A stretch of 64,000 nucleotides of DNA from NCBI GenBank assembly GCA_022826705.1, contig JAJDUJ010000012.1, positions 1 through 64,000 of the forward strand, in the 5' to 3' direction. Shown here piece after piece: positions 25,150-32,134 of this stretch. The first letter of the stretch is position 1; every line of letters begins with the position of its first letter. Position numbers and translations under genes: made by a program. The stretch is from Acidimicrobiia bacterium. GTDB taxonomy: Bacteria; Actinomycetota; Acidimicrobiia; Acidimicrobiales; Bin134. A model generated the notes under the pieces. It was not told where the DNA came from and did not search any database. It saw only the letters and a list, made by a program, of their open reading frames with translations.

Positions 25150-25265
25150 GAACGCCAGTTATGTAAACCAAAATCCCAAAACCACCCCCCACCAGCACAA
25201 ACACCCCCCGGAACCCAACCCCAACCCCCCCCAACCCCCCATACACCCCACCGCATAACCCCAAA
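25150..25265 (+). other. Extremely C/A-rich, G-depleted spacer
   Basis: About 115 bp made nearly only of A and C, with runs such as CCACCCCCCACC and CCCCAACCCCCCC and very few G. No ORF is convincing. The opposite strand is G/T-rich with many G-runs and could form G-quadruplexes. Beyond it (25266-25440) lies non-coding DNA with repeated CTCGATCC and CGATCCCGGC words. Confidence 0.6.
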
Positions 25266-25448
25266 CCAGCCAGAAGCGCTCGATCCCGGCCCGCTCGATC
25301 CCCCGAGCTGTGGGCGGTGCGGGCCAGCTCGATCCCGGCGGCGCTGGCGGCCGATGCTGGGCTCTCAGCTCCCCCGAGGCCCGCTGTGGCTGGCGACAAC
25401 GCCCACGATTAAACTGGTGGTCGGCGATGTTCTAGAGAATCATTGCCG

Positions 25449-25496
25449 ACCGGCGGGAGTCCGATGATGATGCCATATTGACGGATTCCCGCCGGT
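25449..25496. repeat. Palindrome beside the IS3 insertion
   Basis: ACCGGCGGGAGTCCG (25449-25463) and CGGATTCCCGCCGGT (25482-25496) pair at 14 of 15 positions around an 18-nt loop. The insertion sequence begins 4 bp after it. It may be a former terminator or a REP-like target. Confidence 0.7.
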
Positions 25497-25545
25497 GCCG
25501 TGATTCACCCTGGGTTTTGCGCAGGCTCTAGAGATTGGAGCAAGC

Positions 25546-25893
25546 ATGGGGTCCATGGATGCAGAGTTTCGTCCGGCGGCGATGTCGAGGCGGTATTCGC
25601 CTGAGCAGGAGGAGCAAGCGGTGCGGTTGGTGCTGGCGCTGCGAGAGGAGTTGGGCGCCACGGCGGGGGCGGTGGCGCGTGTGGCTCGTCAGCTGGGCTA
25701 TGGGGTGGAGTCGGTGCGCAAGTGGGTGGCCCAGGCCGAGATCGACGCCGGTGCCCGTGCGGGGGTGGCCTCGGCGGAGAGCCGGGAACTCAAGCGGTTG
25801 CGCCGGGAGAACCGCGAGCTGCGGCGGGCGAACGACATCCTGCAGCGGGCGGCGACTTTTTTCGGGGCGGAGCTCGACCGCCGACAGCGATGA
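25546..25893 (+). CDS. IS3-family transposase OrfA
   Basis: A 115-residue DNA-binding subunit. It has SRRYSPEQEEQAVRLVLALR, a helix-turn-helix (GAVARVARQLGYGVESVRKW) and a leucine-zipper-like C-terminus (SRELKRLRRENRELRRANDI). The frame crosses T TTT TTC at 25857-25863, where a -1 slip would join it to OrfB. Its stop TGA (25891-25893) overlaps the OrfB ATG at 25890. Confidence 0.92.
   Translation: MGSMDAEFRPAAMSRRYSPEQEEQAVRLVLALREELGATAGAVARVARQLGYGVESVRKWVAQAEIDAGARAGVASAESRELKRLRRENRELRRANDILQRAATFFGAELDRRQR
25857..25863 (+). promoter_or_regulatory. Probable -1 frameshift site of the IS3 element
   Basis: T TTT TTC is in register with OrfA codons (ACT TTT TTC) and fits the X XXY YYZ rule. 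OrfB is in the -1 frame relative to OrfA, so slippage here would make the OrfAB fusion transposase, as in other IS3 elements. Confidence 0.6.
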
Positions 25894-26819
25894 CCGTGGA
25901 GTTCATTGACCAGAACCGCGAGGAGTTCGGAGTCGAGCCCGTCTGCTGTGCGTTGCAGGTGGCTCCGTCCACGTATTGGACCTCCAAGCGCCGGCCGCTG
26001 TCGGCGCGGGCTGTGAGCGGCGCTGCGCTGGTGCCGGTGCTGTTGGCGCTGTGGCAGGCCGACTACTCGGTGTATGGGGCGCGCAAGCTGTGGATAGCCG
26101 CCCGGCGAGCCGGCTGCGACGTCGGCCGCGGCCAGGTCGCCCGGCTCATGGGACAGCTCGGGATCCGGGGCGTCAAGCGGGCGAAGAAGGTGCGAACCAC
26201 CCGGGCGGACCCCAAAGCCGGCCGGCCCGCCGATCTCGTCGAGCGGGACTTCACCGCCGAGCGGCCCAACCAGCTGTGGGCCGCGGACCTGACCCATGTC
26301 GCCACCTGGTCGGGGGCCGCCTATGCGTGTTTCATCACCGACGCGTTCAGCCGCCGCATCGTGGGCTGGCGGGTCGCGTCGAACATGCGCACCCAGATGG
26401 TCCTCGACGCCTTGGAGATGGCACGCTGGACCCGCGGCGCCCGCCTCGAAGGGCTCATCGCCCACGCCGACGCCGGCAGCCAGTTCACCAGCATCCGCTA
26501 CAGCGAGCGCCTCGACGAGATCGGCGCTACCCCGTCGATCGGATCGGTCGGCGACTCCCACGACAACGCGCCCGCCGAAGCCGTGAACCCCCTGTCCAAG
26601 ACCGAGCTGATCAGAGGCCCCGGCCAAGGACCATGGCGCACCATCGACGACGTGGAACTGGCCACCCTCGGCTGGGTGCACTGGTACAACACCGACCGCA
26701 TCCACGGCTACCTCAACGACCAATCACCCGACCAGTTCGAAACGGCCTACACTGCCGCCAAGACCGGCCAAACAAGAACAGAAAACCAAAACATTCAGCC
26801 TGCGCAAAACCCAGGGTGA
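25890..26819 (+). CDS. IS3-family transposase OrfB (DDE integrase domain)
   Basis: A catalytic subunit of 309 residues. An N-terminal HTH_21-type region (YSVYGARKLWIAARRAGCDV, VARLMGQLGIRGV) precedes an rve-type integrase core. The DDE acids are the Asp in LWAADLTHV, the Asp in IAHADAGSQFTS and the Glu in DNAPAEAVNPLSKTEL. The last two motifs depart from the usual HSDRGSQYTS and DNAxxESFFxxLKxE, but the acidic residues are kept. The stop TGA lies inside the right inverted repeat. ATG 25890 would be the start of the free protein; in vivo it is more likely made as a fusion by -1 frameshifting. Confidence 0.92.
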   Translation: MTVEFIDQNREEFGVEPVCCALQVAPSTYWTSKRRPLSARAVSGAALVPVLLALWQADYSVYGARKLWIAARRAGCDVGRGQVARLMGQLGIRGVKRAKKVRTTRADPKAGRPADLVERDFTAERPNQLWAADLTHVATWSGAAYACFITDAFSRRIVGWRVASNMRTQMVLDALEMARWTRGARLEGLIAHADAGSQFTSIRYSERLDEIGATPSIGSVGDSHDNAPAEAVNPLSKTELIRGPGQGPWRTIDDVELATLGWVHWYNTDRIHGYLNDQSPDQFETAYTAAKTGQTRTENQNIQPAQNPG

Positions 26820-26866
26820 ATCACCGCGTGTGAGTTTGTGCGGCTCGGTTGTGGAATAGTACGGGT

Positions 26867-27115
26867 ATGGCATCATCTAAAAGCAGTGGAGAAAGCTGCC
26901 CTCTCGGGCCTCCGTGGCTCGTTATCATCGTTCAAGCTGTTGCTGCCCTTGCATTGGTGCAGGGAGCCATTTGGCTGTTCTCTGTGTCTGAGCGGTTGGA
27001 TTGGATTGTTTGGGTGGGCGTGGGGCTGCCGTCGGCTGCGGTGATTCACCGCTTCAACAAAGCTCGCTATGGGGCTGCCACCCGTTCGGCCGTATGGACA
27101 CAGCGCTCGCGATGA
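26867..27115 (+). CDS. Small membrane protein
   Basis: 82 residues, not recognised. Two hydrophobic helices are clear: PPWLVIIVQAVAALALVQGA and LDWIVWVGVGLPSAAVI, with a Lys/Arg-rich end (HRFNKARYG), so a two-pass inner-membrane protein. The ATG at 26867 lies 44 bp from the IS3 right end, and the insertion may have removed the native promoter. It is the first of a set of unrelated small membrane proteins in this island. Confidence 0.5.
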   Translation: MASSKSSGESCPLGPPWLVIIVQAVAALALVQGAIWLFSVSERLDWIVWVGVGLPSAAVIHRFNKARYGAATRSAVWTQRSR

Positions 27116-27204
27116 GAGTTCCCCAGCCCAAGCCCTACCAGAGCCTTTTGGGCATAACGGCAGCGGCGTCCGCGCCCGGATGCCCGCCCCCTGGCAGGTT
27201 GCCG

Positions 27205-27564
27205 ATGCCCACAAGTGGGCCGACCGAATACGCCGCGACATGGGATGGCCCACCACCACAGCCGCCCCCGAACCCCCCACCACACCCCGGCGACGATACA
27301 GCCCCGGACACCCCGCGAATCAGTCGGCTCACCACCGCGATCTTGGCCTTTCTCGTTCACGCCGTGGGCGGTGGCCTGGTATATCTCCTCGTCTTCATAG
27401 TGTTCGGCCCGTGGGTTGCGGGCGTGTTGAACACCGACCCCACCACCACGATGCTGGTGAGCGCGGCCGCCTTCGCCTTGATAGGCGTCTTGATGATCGT
27501 GTCTCCATCAATCACTAGACGTGTCAGGGCGCGCTCTGCGCCAGTGCTGCGCGATCAAGCCTGA
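27205..27564 (+). CDS. Small membrane protein with Pro-rich N-terminus
   Basis: 119 residues from ATG 27205 (an ATG at 27112 would add 31). A cytoplasmic proline-rich segment (GPPPQPPPNPPPHPGD) precedes two membrane helices, LAFLVHAVGGGLVYLLVFIV and TMLVSAAAFALIGVLMIV, and a basic tail (TRRVRARS). It is not recognised. The layout resembles small actinobacterial membrane proteins of unknown role. Confidence 0.5.
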   Translation: MPTSGPTEYAATWDGPPPQPPPNPPPHPGDDTAPDTPRISRLTTAILAFLVHAVGGGLVYLLVFIVFGPWVAGVLNTDPTTTMLVSAAAFALIGVLMIVSPSITRRVRARSAPVLRDQA

Positions 27565-27596
27565 TTCTTTCCAGCGGCCGCCCGCGCCTTGGTGGG

Positions 27597-27899
27597 TTAA
27601 ACCGTGGGGTGCGACGAGTCAGGGTGCGCCGCCGCCGTTCCCATGTGGGATCGGGGGAAACGCTTCTCTAGAGCGTTTGTAAGCAGGATCGCCACAACCG
27701 CCATACCTACTGCTATCAGCGGAACCGCAGGAAAAAGCGGCAGATCGAGCAGATCCAGCAGATAGGGCGAATAGACCACCCCCCCACAACCAAGGGCAGG
27801 CATTACCAACATCACCGTTTTCCCCCACCTGACACGTTGGCGGCGTGGCCGCTGGGGGTTGCTGGCCTTGGCGGTCTCCGAAGCATGAGCAGAAGTCAT
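27597..27899 (-). CDS. Small membrane protein
   Basis: 100 residues from ATG 27899, not recognised. A basic N-terminus (PQRPRRQRVRWGK) is followed by two helices, TVMLVMPALGCGGVVYSPYL and LPLFPAVPLIAVGMAVVAIL, and a polar tail. It converges on the preceding plus-strand gene and is divergent from the FN3 gene; the 16-bp palindrome at 27940-27986 lies just upstream of its start. Confidence 0.55.
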   Translation of the reverse strand: MTSAHASETAKASNPQRPRRQRVRWGKTVMLVMPALGCGGVVYSPYLLDLLDLPLFPAVPLIAVGMAVVAILLTNALEKRFPRSHMGTAAAHPDSSHPTV

Positions 27900-27939
27900 G
27901 CCACCAAGGTAGCCGCTCGCTGGGGAGCGCTCAACATTG

Positions 27940-27986
27940 GCGTGGCGGCGGCCACTTGACTTCTACTCATGTGGCCGCCGCCACGC
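27940..27986. repeat. Perfect 16-bp palindrome with 15-nt spacer
   Basis: GCGTGGCGGCGGCCAC (27940-27955) is the exact reverse complement of GTGGCCGCCGCCACGC (27971-27986). The spacer contains TTGACT, a possible -35 box. The position, between a minus-strand start (27899) and the leader of a plus-strand gene, suits an operator or a very stable hairpin. No T-run follows either arm. Confidence 0.8.
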
Positions 27987-28043
27987 TCGCTCCCGATCCT
28001 ACGCCATGCGCTTGGCGGTCAGCATGGCGATTGTTGCCCGATG

Positions 28044-28073
28044 TTGCCTGTTGTGCTCTGGTTGTTGTAGGTT
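28044..28073 (+). promoter_or_regulatory. Possible promoter of the structured leader
   Basis: TTGCCT (28044-28049), an 18-nt spacer and TAGGTT (28068-28073) form a moderate -35/-10 pair. Transcription would start near 28080, exactly where the long leader helix begins. Confidence 0.35.
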
Positions 28074-28079
28074 GTCAGC

Positions 28080-28236
28080 CACCTAGTGAAAGCCCGTGGG
28101 GTTTCCCTGCGGTCAGATGTGTAGTGGGTCGGGAGCCGTATTTCCCCCTCAAGGAATTCTGGGTCTTGGCCCCCTTCGGATTTGGCCGCGGGCTTTCGCT
28201 AGGTGCAAATCCCGACCTTCCGAAGGGGGCCACCTC
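28080..28236 (+). promoter_or_regulatory. Structured 5' leader with two interleaved helices, sequesters the RBS
   Basis: Arm A (28080-28099, CACCTAGTGAAAGCCCGTGG) can pair over all 20 positions with A' (28186-28205), two of them G-U. Arm B (28167-28180, TGGCCCCCTTCGGA) pairs perfectly over 14 bp with B' (28219-28232). The order A-B-A'-B' is interleaved, so the helices form a pseudoknot or exclude each other. B' contains the ribosome-binding site GAAGGGGG (28222-28229), 7 nt from the GTG at 28237; B:B' pairing would hide it. I do not recognise a known riboswitch class. Confidence 0.7.
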
Positions 28237-28767
28237 GTGTTCCGCCGTTCCGTTGTTCTGTTCGTCGCGTTGTGTTTGGCCGCGGCGTTGTTGCCCGCCG
28301 CTGTCCAGGCCCATTCTCCGCGGTCTGAGACCTACAACTATGAGGTCGATGTCCCCAAGACTAAAGAGGTCCCGGTCTACACGTGGGTTTCGCTCCGCGT
28401 CCGTGTCGCGCCGTTCACCAAGACGGTGCCGGTGTACGGGCCGGGAACTGTCACTGAGTGTGTGACCATCAACGAACAGCACGTCTGTTACGGGGTGCCG
28501 GGAATTGTGCAGGTGGGCACCAAGACGGTTCCCGTTTACAACTACAAGACCGGCGAGCCGTTCCGGGTGCAGACCGGCACGAAGATCGAGACCTACACGG
28601 TCACGGAGACCAGAACCGGAACCCGCAGAGTCCACACTCCCCACACCTGTACCCCCCCCGGCGGTGCTGCAAGGACACGACACCTGCGTAAGCCCAGCCC
28701 CGAAGCCTGGCCCTTCCTCTACCCCAGCCCCGACTCCCAAGCCGACATGCCCGGCGCACACCTTTGA
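28237..28767 (+). CDS. Secreted FN3 protein, N-terminal part (cut by frameshift)
   Basis: It starts with GTG behind AAGGGGG. A signal peptide covers about residues 1-28 (FRRSVVLFVALCLAAALLPA, cleavage after AAVQA). The mature part repeats a KxVPVY motif three times: TKEVPVYTW, FTKTVPVYGPG and GTKTVPVYNYKTGE, followed by VTETRTGTRRV and the Cys pair of ECVTINEQHVCYG. It is not a family I can name. Past the C8 run at 28652-28659 this frame becomes meaningless and stops at 28767, while the natural continuation is in the next frame (see the FN3 part ending at 30604). One base added or removed in the C-run restores a single protein of about 790 residues. Confidence 0.65.
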   Translation: MFRRSVVLFVALCLAAALLPAAVQAHSPRSETYNYEVDVPKTKEVPVYTWVSLRVRVAPFTKTVPVYGPGTVTECVTINEQHVCYGVPGIVQVGTKTVPVYNYKTGEPFRVQTGTKIETYTVTETRTGTRRVHTPHTCTPPGGAARTRHLRKPSPEAWPFLYPSPDSQADMPGAHL

Positions 28768-30604
28768 GCAGCCGCTTCCGCAGCGCGCGGTTTTCTATAT
28801 CGACGCTGAAGAGGTAATCAGGCTCCAATCCGATTACGAACGCGGATATCCGGCTGGTTCCTATGTCGTATGGGAGCCTGTTTGGAAGGCGCTCGACGAC
28901 AACCCCAACTGCTACCAAGTTCTGCTGCGCACCAACAGCAAATTGACGTTGGGCGACGTTTGGGACGGTGTTTGGGACGGCGTATCGGGATTCGTTCTCG
29001 ACGGCGTGAAGTACGCAGTCATCGGTGGGAAAACCGTTATAAACGGGGCAGAATTTATTGTCAGAAACGGAAAACTAGTCCTTGAAGTAGCAGAGGACCA
29101 TGTGCTCTCAGCAGCAGAAACAGCGGCCAAAGCGGCGGCAGACTCAGCTATAACAGCCCTCGAAGCAACCGACAGATACCTCAAAACAACGCTTTGCTCC
29201 GCTACTGGTGCAGGAGTAACAACGATAGCGGCTGGAACCGCGGGTCATTTCGCCGGAAAGACGGCAACTATAGCCAGAATCGCTGCGACTGTGAGCCTCG
29301 CAACGCCACCCGGCATCGGAACAGCTATAGGAATAGGGATAGGGATAGCAATTGTTGCTTATTGCACCGACGGGTTCACGTCTAATCCCTACAACGATTC
29401 GGCTCCGGAGCCTGCTTCTGGTTTGTCTGCGAGCGCCGGGGCCGGGCGGATAGTGGTTGCCTGGTCCGCGTCGGCGACGGTTCCCGCGGCTGGTTTCGGT
29501 TATCGGGTTCAGTGGTTGTCGGGTTCTCAGACGTGGGCTGAGTCTGAGGCTGCGGACCAGTTTGAGGATTTGAAGCACGGTTCGGATTTGGCGACCTCGT
29601 ACACGATCACCGGGCTTTCGGGCGGGTCGGCCTATGACGTGAGGGTGGCGGCGTTCAACGCCGATGGGTTCTCTGATTGGGTTTCCGGCCAGGCCACCCC
29701 CACAGCCCCGGCGGTGTCGGCTCCCGATCCGGCGTCGGCCCTGTCGGTTGTGGCGGGCGATAAGCAGATCGCGGTCTCGTGGTCGGCGTCGCCCACCACC
29801 GAGGGCCTGCTGGGCTACCGGGTGCAGTGGAAGACGGGCGCTCAGACGTGGGATCAGGCGGTGTCGGCCAACCAGTTCCACTCGGTCACCGGCACCCGCC
29901 ATGAGATCACCGGGCTTGTGAACGGCTCGGCCTATGACGTGCGCGTGGCCGCGTTCAACAAACAGGGCCTATCGACCTGGATCGACGCCACCGCCACCCC
30001 CACCGCCCCGGCCTCAGCTCCCGATCCGGCGTCGGGCCTGTCGGTTACAGCGGGCGATAAGCAGATCGCGGTCTCGTGGTCGGCGTCGGCCACCACTCCC
30101 GCCGCCGGGTTCGGCTATCGGGTGCAGTGGAAGCTTGTGACCCAGGCGTGGGGTGACGCCGCTGTGGGGTCCGAGGACTTGGACCACGGCTCGGATTTGG
30201 CCACATCGCACACGATCACCGGGCTTGTGAACGGCTCGGCCTACGACGTGCGGGTGGCCGCGTTCAACGCTGATGGCGTCTCAGACTGGATCACCGGCCA
30301 GACCACCCCCGCAGCCCCCAAGCCGAATCCGAAGCCCTCTTTGGCGTTCGACTCTGTTTCGTGCGAGTCGTCGGGCTCGGGCTGGGTCATCTCGGTTTCT
30401 TGGAGCAAAACCCCCGAAACCCTCAAACCGGACATCTGGGCGAACGAGGCGAAAAACCGCGGCCACCGCGGATTCCAACGCGCGGTCGCGGGCACCTCGA
30501 CGACGTTCGACGTGCCGAACGCCGGTTGGTACCAAGTCGGAATGCAAGCCAAGATCGCCGGAAACAAAAAAGTAGGCGACAGCGAGCCGGTGCGCTGCCG
30601 ATAG
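28505..30604 (+). CDS. Secreted FN3 protein, C-terminal part (out of frame with its signal peptide)
   Basis: The frame is open from 28505 but protein-like only from about 28650, where it continues the upstream part. In order: a Cys/Pro-rich linker (GHDTCVSPAPKPGPSSTP), a unit FYIDAEEVIRLQSDYERGYP with YVVWEPVWKALDDNPNCYQV, an amphipathic helical region (SAAETAAKAAADSAITALEA), a glycine-rich hydrophobic hairpin (ATPPGIGTAIGIGIGIAIVA), three fibronectin type III domains (about 29398-29700, 29713-30000 and 30013-30310; each with YRVQW and SAYDVRVAAFN), and a C-terminal beta domain with a Cys pair (SVSCESS ... PVRCR). FN3 units 2 and 3 share nearly identical DNA. It has no signal peptide of its own, so export depends on correcting the shift. 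Probably a surface or secreted binding protein. Confidence 0.65.
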   Translation: MCRWAPRRFPFTTTRPASRSGCRPARRSRPTRSRRPEPEPAESTLPTPVPPPAVLQGHDTCVSPAPKPGPSSTPAPTPKPTCPAHTFEQPLPQRAVFYIDAEEVIRLQSDYERGYPAGSYVVWEPVWKALDDNPNCYQVLLRTNSKLTLGDVWDGVWDGVSGFVLDGVKYAVIGGKTVINGAEFIVRNGKLVLEVAEDHVLSAAETAAKAAADSAITALEATDRYLKTTLCSATGAGVTTIAAGTAGHFAGKTATIARIAATVSLATPPGIGTAIGIGIGIAIVAYCTDGFTSNPYNDSAPEPASGLSASAGAGRIVVAWSASATVPAAGFGYRVQWLSGSQTWAESEAADQFEDLKHGSDLATSYTITGLSGGSAYDVRVAAFNADGFSDWVSGQATPTAPAVSAPDPASALSVVAGDKQIAVSWSASPTTEGLLGYRVQWKTGAQTWDQAVSANQFHSVTGTRHEITGLVNGSAYDVRVAAFNKQGLSTWIDATATPTAPASAPDPASGLSVTAGDKQIAVSWSASATTPAAGFGYRVQWKLVTQAWGDAAVGSEDLDHGSDLATSHTITGLVNGSAYDVRVAAFNADGVSDWITGQTTPAAPKPNPKPSLAFDSVSCESSGSGWVISVSWSKTPETLKPDIWANEAKNRGHRGFQRAVAGTSTTFDVPNAGWYQVGMQAKIAGNKKVGDSEPVRCR
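28652..28659 (+). repeat. C8 homopolymer at the frameshift point
   Basis: Eight consecutive C residues lie where the two halves of the FN3 protein change frame (TPHTCTP in one frame, then PAVLQGHDTC in the other). Runs of this kind slip during replication and are classic phase-variation switches. Confidence 0.75.
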
Positions 30605-31211
30605 AACCGCACCCCCGCAAAACCCGAGACCGCAAAACCCGAGACCGGCAAAACCCGCTGGGGCGCTCTCCCGGCGCTGTGGTGGCGCTGAGGCCCGCTG
30701 GGGCGCTCTCCTGGCGCTGTGGTGATCGGCCCGCCCCTCGGGGCCTCCAGCGGCGCTGTGGGCGCTCCCAGCTCCCGCTGCGGCGGCCCCGAGGCCCCCG
30801 CCCGCGCCGCCCGCCGGACCCATAAACCGCCCCCAGCCCCAGCGCAGCGCCCCCCGGCCCCCTCCGGTGTTACACCCCACCCCCGAAACCCACCCCCGGA
30901 GCCGAGCGCCGGCGTCGATCCCCGAGGCCCTCCAGCTCGGCTGTGGCGGCCCCTGGTGGACGTCGGGGGCCTGGGCGTGGCCCTCGATCCGCTGGGGCCT
31001 CCGGCTCGGCCTGGTGGGCGGTGGCGGTGTTTGGGGGCTTTGGGGGTGCTCGGGTACCGGGCTGGGGCCGTAACGGGCCGCTGTGGCGGTGCGGGGCGCT
31101 CTCAGCGCCGGTTTTGGGGGCCACGCGGTCGATCCGCTTATGGGTGGCTTGGCGGGTGAGCCCGGATTGCTCTGAGAGGAACAGGATTCCGGTTTGCGGG
31201 GCCAGCTCGGC
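30605..31211. other. Low-complexity GC-rich stretch with short-period repeats
   Basis: No convincing gene is seen on the plus strand. GCAAAACCCGAGACC is repeated from about 30617. CCCGCTGGGGCGCTCTC with GGCGCTGTGGTG occurs at 30654-30684 and 30694-30724 (period 40). Words such as GAGGCCC, GGCGCTGTGG and CTCGATCC recur here, at 25266-25400, at 31380-31500 and at 34010-34070. Confidence 0.6.
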
Positions 31212-31214
31212 CAT
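30870..31214 (-). CDS. Doubtful ORF with an HTH-like N-terminus
   Basis: ATG 31214, 3 bp behind the small ORF at 31218. The first 35 residues (MAELAPQTGILFLSEQSG, LTRQATHKRIDRVAPKTG) look like a real protein with a possible helix-turn-helix; the rest is Pro/Arg/Ala text over repeat DNA. It is possibly a truncated gene reading into low-complexity sequence. Confidence 0.25.
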   Translation of the reverse strand: MAELAPQTGILFLSEQSGLTRQATHKRIDRVAPKTGAESAPHRHSGPLRPQPGTRAPPKPPNTATAHQAEPEAPADRGPRPGPRRPPGAATAELEGLGDRRRRSAPGVGFGGGV

Positions 31215-31217
31215 GAG

Positions 31218-31361
31218 CTAGCTAGCCAGCTCCGACCATTGGGCCATCATCTCGCCCACGTCTCGCATTCGGGCCAAAACGGCCTCTAGCTGATCCATCA
31301 GCGGCTCATCGTCCCAAATGACTATCGGCCGATCCTGGAGCTCGGGGGAAGCGGAAACCAT
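31218..31361 (-). CDS. Small hypothetical protein
   Basis: A 47-residue acidic helical peptide (PIVIWDDEPLMDQLEAVLAR MRDVGEMMAQ) from ATG 31361. It is not recognised. The short spacing to the next minus-strand ORF hints at a two-gene unit. It may be an antitoxin-sized protein, but there is no evidence beyond size and charge. Confidence 0.3.
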   Translation of the reverse strand: MVSASPELQDRPIVIWDDEPLMDQLEAVLARMRDVGEMMAQWSELAS

Positions 31362-31547
31362 GTAATCAAGGTGTGAAAACGGCCTTAGAGCGCCGCAGGC
31401 CCGGAGGCAGCGCCGGGAGGCCCTGGGAGGCCTTGACGGCCCTAGAATCGAGCCCTGAGGGCGTCGCGCCCGATCCCCCGGAGCTGGAGGCCTCACAGCT
31501 CTTTTCTGGCCGCCGGGCAGCCCGGCGTCATTCGATACTGTGTCCGC

Positions 31548-31871
31548 ATGGCTGTTACCAGCGTCCCTAAAAGCTGGCTGCGGGAGTGGCGGCGCTCGGT
31601 TTTGCTGCTGTTGTTCTGCGGTTACGGGGTAATGATGAACGGCATTTGGGCTCTGGTTGTATATACGCCGATGGGCTGGTCTGATCTTGGGGCCTTCGGC
31701 GGTGCTTTTGTGGGGTCGTTTGTGAGCATGATGGCCATGAGCAAAAAGGCGGCCCTGCGGCAGTTGCAGCGGTTCTCCGATTTTGGGATCGAGCCCGAGA
31801 GCCCTGAGACGTTCGTGAAGTCTCCCCGCGCCATAGCCCGGAGACGCGCCAGGGCTAGGAGAACGGATTGA
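31548..31871 (+). CDS. Small membrane protein
   Basis: 107 residues from ATG 31548, not recognised. Two helices are visible: SVLLLLFCGYGVMMNGIWAL and DLGAFGGAFVGSFVSMMAMS, then an Arg/Lys-rich tail (SPRAIARRRARARRTD) that would lie in the cytoplasm. It has no obvious operon partner. The following 260 bp (31872-32134) show nothing I can support. Confidence 0.55.
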   Translation: MAVTSVPKSWLREWRRSVLLLLFCGYGVMMNGIWALVVYTPMGWSDLGAFGGAFVGSFVSMMAMSKKAALRQLQRFSDFGIEPESPETFVKSPRAIARRRARARRTD

Positions 31872-32134
31872 ACCCCTGCCCGCGCCCCCGGCTCCGAGAG
31901 GGCCAGATTCTTAGCCGGCTGCTCGGCGGTATCGGCCGGACCGCTGCGGTGGGGCGGGGCATGATCGCTCACGCCCTCACCCCCACCAGCGCTCCCAAGC
32001 TCGAGCGCCTGGGCTTGAGATTTCAGGGCCGCTCTCTCCTATCACCACTTCTGCCAGCTTGGCTGCGCGGTTCACAACGCTTCGGGCCATGCCCCCACTG
32101 TAGGGGAGCGGGCGGGCCGGGGCCACTGGCTGGC

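Larger units (their letters stand above)
25501..26823 (+). mobile_element. Intact IS3-family insertion sequence
   Basis: A 1323-bp element bounded by perfect 27-bp terminal inverted repeats, 25501-25527 (TGATTCACCCTGGGTTTTGC...) and 26797-26823, with TG...CA ends. The 3-bp sequence CCG flanks both ends (25498-25500 and 26824-26826), fitting a target duplication of the length usual for IS3. It carries orfA and orfB in overlapping frames with a T-rich slippery site. It appears complete and possibly active. Confidence 0.93.

Noticed and set aside
27900-28236. Integron attC site or cassette array explaining the hairpins and small ORFs
   Set aside because: No R' (GTTRRRY) / R'' (RYYYAAC) pairs at the palindromes, and no integrase is seen.
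30605-31211. CRISPR array
   Set aside because: Repeats are adjacent or overlapping with no regular unique spacers and no cas genes; no CRISPR-like array was found anywhere in the window.
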